Below are positions 7,056-11,740 of a stretch of DNA of 11,740 nt, piece after piece (within the stretch, counting starts at the first letter, position 1; each line of letters begins with the position of its first letter). Origin of the DNA: JBFWWW01 sp050245975 (GTDB lineage Bacteria; Pseudomonadota; Alphaproteobacteria; Rhizobiales; Hyphomicrobiaceae); NCBI GenBank assembly GCA_050245975.1, contig JBFWWW010000124.1:1-11740 (forward strand). The letters run 5' to 3'. The translations under genes were made by a program, and so were the position numbers. Below the pieces are notes generated by a model, which saw only the letters and a list, made by a program, of their open reading frames with translations, did not search any database and was not told the DNA's origin.

Positions 7056-8633
7056 CTACCTGTTGCCGCGCTTGGCGCGTTGGGCAAAGCGGACGGCCTC
7101 CTCGGCGGCCTTGAAGAGGGCCCGCGCCTTGAAGACGCACTCCATCTGCTCGGCCTCCGGCCGGCTGTCGGCGACGATGCCGGCGCCGGCCTGGACGTGG
7201 ATCATGCCGTCCTTGACGAGCGCAGTGCGCAGGACGATGCAGGTATCCATCTGTCCGCTGGCGGAGAAATAACCGACGCAGCCGCCGTACGGCCCGCGCT
7301 TTTCCTTCTCCAGCTCGTCGATGATTTCCATCGCCCGAACCTTCGGAGCGCCGGAAAGCGTTCCGGCCGGGAAGCCGGCAAGCAGCGCGTCGATGAGATC
7401 GTTCGTTTCATCGAGCTGCCCGACGACCTGGCTGGAGATGTGCATGACGTGGCTGTAGCGCTCGATCGCGAAGCTGTCCGTCACTTTGACCGAGCCGATG
7501 CGCGCGACGCGCCCGACGTCGTTGCGGCCGAGATCGAGCAGCATCAGGTGCTCGGCCCGTTCCTTCGGGTCGGCGAGCAGCTCGCGCTCGAGCGCCTTGT
7601 CGGCGTCGGGCGTTTCCCCGCGCGGACGCGTGCCGGCCAGCGGCCTTATCGTGACGTCGCCGTCCCGCACGCGCACCAGGATTTCCGGCGACGAGCCGAC
7701 GAGCGCAAAGCTCCCGAAATCGAGATGGAACAGGAACGGCGAGGGGTTGGTCCGGCGGAGCGCGCGATAGAGCGCGAACGGCGGCAGCGCGAAGGGCGTC
7801 GAGAAGCGTTGCGAGAGCACGACCTGGAAGACGTCGCCGGCGGCGATGTAGTCCTTGGCTCGCTGCACCATGTCGGCAAATTCGTCGGGCGTGGTGTTGG
7901 AGACGGCGTCCGGCAGCACAAACCCGTCGGTCGACATGCGCGCTGAATGCGGCAGCGGATCGTCCAGTGCGGCGACGACGCCGGCCAGGCGCGACACGGC
8001 AAGATCGTAAGCCGCTTCCGCGGTGACGCCAGCCTTGGGATGGACCGCCGCTACAACCGTCATCTCGTCGCGCACGGCGTCAAAGATGACCATCACGGTG
8101 GGGCGGATGAAAAGCGCGTCCGGCACGCCGAGCGCGTCGGGTCTCATGCCGGGCAGGTGCTCGATCAGGCGCACGGTATCGTAGCCGGCATAGCCGAACA
8201 CGCCGGCGGCCATCGGTGGCAGCTCGGCGGGCAGGTCGATGCGCGAATCGTCCAGCAGGGCCCGCAGCGAGGTGAGCGCCGGGGCCGTGTCGGGCACAAA
8301 GCGCTCGGCGTTGGCCGCGGGGTCGCGATTGATCTCCGCCTTGTCGCCGAATGCCCGCCAGATGAGGTCGGGCGCCAGCGCGATCATCGAATAGCGGCCG
8401 CGGACGGCGCCGCCTTCGACCGATTCCAGCAGGCAGCTCATCGACGAGCCGTCGGCCAGCTTCAGATAGGCCGAGACGGGCGTCTCAAGATCGGCAACGA
8501 GGCGGGTCCAGACGACCTGCGGCCTGCCGCGCTCGTAGCGGGAGGCAAAGGCCGCACGGTCCGGCGCGACCGACAGGCCGTCGGGCAGTGAGGCACCCTT
8601 TGGTTGCGTCACTCTGTTGCCGGACCCTGCCAC
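7056..8633 (-). CDS. trpE: TrpE, anthranilate synthase component I
   Basis: TrpE converts chorismate to anthranilate using ammonia from TrpG, the first committed step. From the GTG at 8633 it has 525 residues. The N-terminal domain carries the feedback-inhibition motif LLES (68-71), so allosteric inhibition by tryptophan is expected. The chorismate-binding domain (about 248-515) shows IRPLAGTRPRG (329-339), AEHLMLLDLGRND with E361 and H362, FPAGTLSGAPK and GAGIVADS (483-490). It is not fused to TrpG, which lies almost 2 kb downstream beyond two unrelated genes. The start is uncertain: GTGs at 8651, 8633 and 8612 are all in frame, and no in-frame ATG is near. I chose 8633 because AGGG lies 4-5 nt upstream; 8651 gives 531 residues and 8612 gives 518. 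Only a 27-bp gap separates ppiD from the 8651 GTG, so cotranscription with ppiD is likely. Confidence 0.95.
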   Translation of the reverse strand: MAGSGNRVTQPKGASLPDGLSVAPDRAAFASRYERGRPQVVWTRLVADLETPVSAYLKLADGSSMSCLLESVEGGAVRGRYSMIALAPDLIWRAFGDKAEINRDPAANAERFVPDTAPALTSLRALLDDSRIDLPAELPPMAAGVFGYAGYDTVRLIEHLPGMRPDALGVPDALFIRPTVMVIFDAVRDEMTVVAAVHPKAGVTAEAAYDLAVSRLAGVVAALDDPLPHSARMSTDGFVLPDAVSNTTPDEFADMVQRAKDYIAAGDVFQVVLSQRFSTPFALPPFALYRALRRTNPSPFLFHLDFGSFALVGSSPEILVRVRDGDVTIRPLAGTRPRGETPDADKALERELLADPKERAEHLMLLDLGRNDVGRVARIGSVKVTDSFAIERYSHVMHISSQVVGQLDETNDLIDALLAGFPAGTLSGAPKVRAMEIIDELEKEKRGPYGGCVGYFSASGQMDTCIVLRTALVKDGMIHVQAGAGIVADSRPEAEQMECVFKARALFKAAEEAVRFAQRAKRGNR

Positions 8634-8663
8634 ATCACCCTGCCACGTCACCTTGCCATGTCG
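8625..8663 (-). repeat. Three tandem 13-bp repeats over the trpE translation start
   Basis: The minus strand reads CGACATGGCAAGG (8651-8663), TGACGTGGCAGGG (8638-8650) and TGATGTGGCAGGG (8625-8637) with no spacer. The last two differ at one base; the first differs from the middle one at three. Each unit holds a GTG or ATG followed by GGCARGG, so a ribosome-site-like AGG(G) precedes the next GTG each time. The period is not a multiple of three, so successive copies fall in different frames. Confidence 0.75.
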
Positions 8664-8678
8664 GTCGGTTCTTGCCGA

Positions 8679-10571
8679 TCAGCGCGCGGTTGCGGTGTCG
8701 CCGATAGCCTGGCGCACCGCCGCTTCGTTGACCGACAGCTTGTAGCGGTCCTGCAGACCCCCGACATACTCGGCCAGCACATCGCCGGAAACCTGCTGCA
8801 CCAGATCGGATTGCATGCGGTCGGCCTGTTCCTTGGTGAGCTCGGGCGCCGCCACGATATCCGTCACGCGGACGATGGTGCGCGACTTGCCATCCGGCGT
8901 CACCGATGCCACCGCGCCGCCCTTGGGCAGGGCGAAGGCCTGCTGCACGGCGTTCTGGCCCAGACCGGTCGGCACCGTCATGCGCGTGATGGGCGACGCC
9001 GTCTTGTCCAGTTTCGAACCCGTCTCCTTCGCCAAAGCCTCCATGCTCTCGCCGGCCTTGATGCGATCGACCAGCTTCTGACCAAGCGCGGCGACGGCCT
9101 TGGTGCGCTCGTCGGCGAGGACGGCTTTTTCGACGTCGGCCTTGACGTCCTCGAATGACCGCTGCACCTGCGGGGTGGTGCCCAGCACATCGAGCCAGGC
9201 AAATCCGCCGTTCGACAGCTCGATGGCCTCGCCGCCTATCCCGCCGGCGGCCTGCGCGCCGATCTTTGCCGCGTCCTGGCCGTCGATCGCCGGCTTGCCG
9301 TCGGGGCCGTTGCCGTTGCGGTCGATGGCGGCGACTTCGCGGAAAACGCCTTTGACCTCGGCGGCGATGTCCTTGAGCGTCTTTCCGGCGTTTCGCTCGT
9401 CGTCGACCTTGTCGCGCAATTCCTGGATGTCGTGATTGGCCCGTTCGGTCGCGAGCTTATCCACCAGCTCCGCCTTCACGTCGTTGAACGTGCGCTCCTT
9501 GCCGGGCTGGATGTCCGTAACGCGAAGAATGACGGTGGAATAGCGGCCGGAGACCGGTTTCGACATCTCGCCCTTCTTCAGGGCAAAGGCGGCATCGGCG
9601 ACGGCGTTGTCGATGAGGTCGGTCTTCGCGACAAGCCCCAGGTCGACGTCGCTGGCCTTAAAGCCGAGCTTCGCTGCAGCCTCGTCGAAATTCGCAGCCT
9701 TCGAGAGTTCTGCGTAGGCTTTGTCGGCAGCGGCCTTGTCTGCGAACGCAAGCTGCGTGACCTTGCGCTTCTCCGGCGTGTTGAACGATGCCTTGGAGTG
9801 CTCGTAGGCCGCCTGCACTTCCTCATCGCCGATGGCGACGGTCTTTTTGACCTCGTTCGGGGTGAGCGTCAGGAGCGCGATCTTGCGCATCTCGGGGATC
9901 ACGAAGCGCGCCTTGTTCTGCTCGTAGAAGGCGCGCAGTTTGGCCTCGTCCGGCGTATCGACCTTGACCGCCGTGTCGGGATTGAGCGTGAAGAACTCGA
10001 GGCTGCGCGTCTCGCCGCGGAAGCGGTTCAGGATCTCCAGCGTCGAGCGCGGCGTGGTCACGTTGGCGAGCAGCGTCTGCGTGATCTGGTCGCGCATCTC
10101 CTCGCCGCGCCGCAAGGCCAGGAAGCGTCCCTCGCTCATGCCGATCTGGCGCAGGAAGCCGTCAAAGGCGGGTTTCGAGAATTTGCCGTCGGCGCCGGCG
10201 AAACTCGGCTCAGCGCGGATTTCGTCGGCGATGGCCTTGTCGGAGATGGACAAGCCGAGATCGTGCGCATGCTCGCCGATGGCGGCCGTGCCGACGAGAC
10301 GCGACAGAACGCGCGTTTCCAGGCCGAACATGCGCGCCTGCTCCGGCGTCAACCGCCGACCGAGCTGGTTGGAGATGGCCTGCATCTCCTCCTGGTAGGC
10401 CTGCTGGAACTCTTCGGTGGAGATGGTTGTCGAGCCGATGCTGGCGAGCGAATCGTGCGTGGCCGCCCGGAACACCTCGGGGATCCCCCAGAGCGCGAAA
10501 CTGATGCCGAGAATGCCAAGCAGGATCTTGGCCAGCCAACTGCCGGCTCCGCGTCGCATTGCGTCGAGCAT
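8679..10571 (-). CDS. PpiD/SurA-like membrane-anchored peptidyl-prolyl isomerase
   Basis: This is a 630-residue periplasmic folding factor tethered to the inner membrane. A short basic N-terminus (MLDAMRRG) is followed by one membrane helix at about 12-31 (WLAKILLGILGISFALWGI), giving an N-in/C-out anchor as in PpiD. Residues about 36-180 form the helical SurA_N-type chaperone domain; a parvulin-like (PpiC/Rotamase) domain lies at about 250-356, with FNTPEKRKVTQLAF and AFALKKGEMSKPV typical of that fold. Another AFALPKGG...TIVRVTDI stretch near 570-605 repeats the parvulin-end pattern. Whether the isomerase site is active cannot be judged. The ATG at 10571 has a GGAGA 4 nt upstream; the frame extends further upstream without a ribosome site or sensible protein. 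It heads the minus-strand run and ends 27 bp before the most upstream trpE GTG. It is the divergent neighbour of tpiA. The gene symbol ppiD would be reasonable but is not certain. Confidence 0.9.
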   Translation of the reverse strand: MLDAMRRGAGSWLAKILLGILGISFALWGIPEVFRAATHDSLASIGSTTISTEEFQQAYQEEMQAISNQLGRRLTPEQARMFGLETRVLSRLVGTAAIGEHAHDLGLSISDKAIADEIRAEPSFAGADGKFSKPAFDGFLRQIGMSEGRFLALRRGEEMRDQITQTLLANVTTPRSTLEILNRFRGETRSLEFFTLNPDTAVKVDTPDEAKLRAFYEQNKARFVIPEMRKIALLTLTPNEVKKTVAIGDEEVQAAYEHSKASFNTPEKRKVTQLAFADKAAADKAYAELSKAANFDEAAAKLGFKASDVDLGLVAKTDLIDNAVADAAFALKKGEMSKPVSGRYSTVILRVTDIQPGKERTFNDVKAELVDKLATERANHDIQELRDKVDDERNAGKTLKDIAAEVKGVFREVAAIDRNGNGPDGKPAIDGQDAAKIGAQAAGGIGGEAIELSNGGFAWLDVLGTTPQVQRSFEDVKADVEKAVLADERTKAVAALGQKLVDRIKAGESMEALAKETGSKLDKTASPITRMTVPTGLGQNAVQQAFALPKGGAVASVTPDGKSRTIVRVTDIVAAPELTKEQADRMQSDLVQQVSGDVLAEYVGGLQDRYKLSVNEAAVRQAIGDTATAR

Positions 10572-10645
10572 CGTTCTCCGTCCCGGTCGTTGCAGAGCCG
10601 CGGCCGCTGGTCCGCTTCGGCCGACTCTCCAGATATTTCCGCGCT

Positions 10646-10673
10646 TTGCCGAGCGCGCGCGGCATATTATGAA
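10646..10673 (+). promoter_or_regulatory. Candidate tpiA promoter overlapping the ppiD -10 box
   Basis: On the plus strand, TTGCCG (10646-10651), a 16-nt spacer and TATGAA (10668-10673) could direct tpiA, giving a leader of about 90 nt. The -10 box is only a fair match. It overlaps the -10 box of the opposite promoter, so the two polymerases would compete if both are real. Confidence 0.3.
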
Positions 10674-10692
10674 CCCTGTGGCGGACCGGCAA
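10664..10692 (-). promoter_or_regulatory. Sigma-70-type promoter for ppiD (and probably trpE)
   Basis: On the minus strand, TTGCCG (10687-10692) is followed by a 17-nt spacer and TAATAT (10664-10669). Both boxes fit the housekeeping consensus of G+C-rich alphaproteobacteria, and the spacing is ideal. Initiation near 10657 would give a leader of about 85 nt before the ppiD ATG. This is the best promoter in the window, but it is inferred from sequence alone. Confidence 0.5.
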
Positions 10693-10772
10693 GGCGGGCT
10701 GCCAGGCCTGGGAAGCGGCGCGCGGGTTCCGCCAGCCGCCCCATCAATGGGCAAATGCGTGAGGTGTCAAGC

Positions 10773-11546
10773 ATGGCGGTAGAGACCGGGCGCGCCCGCC
10801 CTCTCGTGGCCGGGAACTGGAAGATGAACGGCCTGCTCGCCGCGCTCGGCGAGGCGGAGAAGGCGGCCGCGACGCTGAAGGCGCGCGCAGCGGTGCCCGC
10901 CGACGTGATGGTTTGTCCCCCCGCGACGCTGATCCGCGACCTGGCGCGCGTTGCACGGGGCACGCCTCTGCTGGTTGGCGCACAGGATTGCCACGCCGCG
11001 CGGTCGGGCGCCCACACGGGCGATATCTCCGCGGAGATGCTGAAGGATGCAGGCGCGGTCGCCGTCATCGTCGGCCACTCGGAGCGGCGCGCCGATCACG
11101 GCGAAACCGATGCCGGCGTGAAGGCGAAGGCCGCAGCCGCGCACGCGGCCGGCCTCATTGCCATCATCTGCGTCGGCGAGACGGCCGACGAACGCAAGGC
11201 GGGGCGGACGCTCGACGTCGTCGGCCGCCAGCTTTCCGGTTCGCTGCCGGATGCGATTACGCCGGCGAACACGGTCGTTGCCTATGAGCCGGTCTGGGCG
11301 ATCGGGACAGGCCTGACGCCGACAAGCGGCGATGTCGCGCAGGTGCATGCCGCGCTCCGTCAGCATCTGGTGGATCGCATCGGCGCGCCGGCTTCGGCCG
11401 TGAGACTTCTCTATGGCGGCTCGGTCAAGCCCGGGAACGCAGCCGAACTGATGGCGGTTGCCAACGTGGACGGCGCTCTTGTCGGCGGTGCCAGCCTGAA
11501 GGCCGACGATTTTCTCGGCATTCTCGACGCGGCATACCGGGGCTGA
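10773..11546 (+). CDS. tpiA: TpiA, triosephosphate isomerase
   Basis: TpiA interconverts dihydroxyacetone phosphate and glyceraldehyde 3-phosphate in central carbon metabolism. The 257 residues form a complete TIM barrel. Catalytic elements are all present: AGNWKMNG (13-20, with N15 and K17), IVGHSERR (99-106, with H102), the base E172 at the start of the mobile loop in AYEPVWAIGTG (170-180), LLYGGSVKPGN (212-222) and ALVGGASL (235-242). The ATG at 10773 has GAGGTG about 6 nt upstream; another in-frame ATG at 10755 would add six residues (MREVSS) but has only a weak GGG. The frame is open far upstream, antisense to ppiD, which is an effect of base composition. It is the only complete plus-strand gene and is followed after 4 nt by a small exported-protein gene, likely cotranscribed. 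Confidence 0.97.
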   Translation: MAVETGRARPLVAGNWKMNGLLAALGEAEKAAATLKARAAVPADVMVCPPATLIRDLARVARGTPLLVGAQDCHAARSGAHTGDISAEMLKDAGAVAVIVGHSERRADHGETDAGVKAKAAAAHAAGLIAIICVGETADERKAGRTLDVVGRQLSGSLPDAITPANTVVAYEPVWAIGTGLTPTSGDVAQVHAALRQHLVDRIGAPASAVRLLYGGSVKPGNAAELMAVANVDGALVGGASLKADDFLGILDAAYRG

Positions 11547-11550
11547 TCTC

Positions 11551-11740
11551 ATGCCTGAAAAAAGGCGTACTGCGGCGCGAGGTCTGCGCTCCATGCTGAA
11601 GGCTGTCCACGCGTGCGGGTTGCTCGTTGCGGCGCTCGTCCTTGCGCATCCCGCGCGGGCCGAGCAGCTCGATGCGGACGCCTGCGCGAAGCTCAAGACC
11701 CTGCAGTCCGACCTTGAAAAGGACGGCGTTCGCTCGAGCA
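11551..11740 (+). CDS. Exported protein of unknown function (5' part only)
   Basis: An open frame runs from the ATG at 11551 through the window edge (63 codons). It begins with a basic stretch MPEKRRTAARGLR, then a hydrophobic core CGLLVAALVLA and a signal peptidase site after HPARA (about residue 37), followed by EQLDADACAKLKTLQSDL, the start of a hydrophilic, probably helical mature part with one Cys. A second in-frame ATG at 11593, with GAGG 9 nt upstream, gives a more standard signal peptide and may be the true start. It begins 4 nt after the tpiA stop, which suggests cotranscription. I do not recognise the family from this fragment; a periplasmic location is inferred from the signal peptide. 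Confidence 0.65.
   Translation, partial: MPEKRRTAARGLRSMLKAVHACGLLVAALVLAHPARAEQLDADACAKLKTLQSDLEKDGVRSS

Larger units (their letters stand above)
10572..10772. other. Divergent intergenic region between ppiD-like gene and tpiA
   Basis: This 201-bp region separates oppositely oriented start codons and should carry promoters for both directions. It contains the ppiD ribosome site (GGAGA just right of 10571) and the tpiA ribosome site (GAGGTG, 10761-10766). It is locally richer in A+T around 10664-10673 (CATATTATGAA), where the candidate -10 boxes of both directions overlap. No gene is seen in it. Confidence 0.7.

Noticed and set aside
7047..7058. GCACCGGGGTGC palindrome at the trpE stop as a terminator.
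   Set aside because: The stem is very short, it overlaps the stop codon and has no U run, and the next genes follow on the same strand.
5415..7946. An 843-codon open frame on the plus strand opposite sixA, the patatin gene and part of trpE.
   Set aside because: It is antisense to three proteins with clear motifs. Its translation is rich in Arg, Gly, Ala and Asp with no recognisable domain. Long antisense frames are expected in DNA with strong G/C third-position bias.
9432..10772. A long in-frame upstream extension of tpiA (about 447 extra codons) that could look like a fusion protein.
   Set aside because: It is antisense to the PpiD-like gene, has no family resemblance, and tpiA has its own ribosome site and canonical N-terminus at 10773.

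Overview
This is a G+C-rich chromosomal window with strong G/C bias at third codon positions. It looks like an alphaproteobacterium, probably of the Rhizobiales/Hyphomicrobiales group. Two points support this. The genes include a trpG-trpD ... trpC-moaC-moeA order that I recall from that class. The protein sequences (a PpiD-like isomerase, an M15_3-type peptidase, a patatin with a DUF3734-like tail) also have an alphaproteobacterial character. The placement rests on recall, not on a database search. No rRNA, tRNA, CRISPR array, insertion sequence, integrase or phage gene is visible. The content is housekeeping and biosynthetic.

Layout: ten genes lie head to tail on the minus strand, and two lie on the plus strand at the right end. 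From right to left on the minus strand they are: a PpiD/SurA-like membrane-anchored peptidyl-prolyl isomerase (8679-10571), trpE (7056-8633, start uncertain), a patatin-like phospholipase (5811-6944), a SixA-type histidine phosphatase (5235-5765), trpG (4559-5176), trpD (3499-4524), a six-helix HdeD/DUF308 membrane protein (2864-3466), a secreted M15-type peptidase-like protein (2020-2568), trpC (1124-1921), moaC (633-1127) and the N-terminal two thirds or so of moeA (1-628, cut by the window edge). On the plus strand are tpiA (10773-11546) and the start of an exported protein of unknown function (11551 to the edge).

TrpE and TrpG together form anthranilate synthase. TrpD adds phosphoribosyl to anthranilate, and TrpC makes indole-3-glycerol phosphate. 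MoaC and MoeA act early and late in molybdenum cofactor synthesis; their reading frames are tightly packed behind trpC (ATGA overlap, then a 4-nt gap). The tryptophan genes are collinear but are split twice by pairs of genes with no evident link to tryptophan: patatin and sixA between trpE and trpG, and DUF308 and M15 between trpD and trpC.

Regulatory signals are sparse. The best is a TTGCCG-17-TAATAT promoter upstream of ppiD, in the divergent 201-bp ppiD/tpiA region. Three tandem 13-bp repeats lie across the trpE start, where ribosome-binding-like AGG(G) and GTG elements recur. The 27-bp ppiD-trpE gap leaves no room for a classical trp attenuator. I found no convincing new defence, mobile or toxin system. 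The most interesting points are the trpE start architecture, the mixed trp cluster and the histidine-rich segment of the M15 protein.
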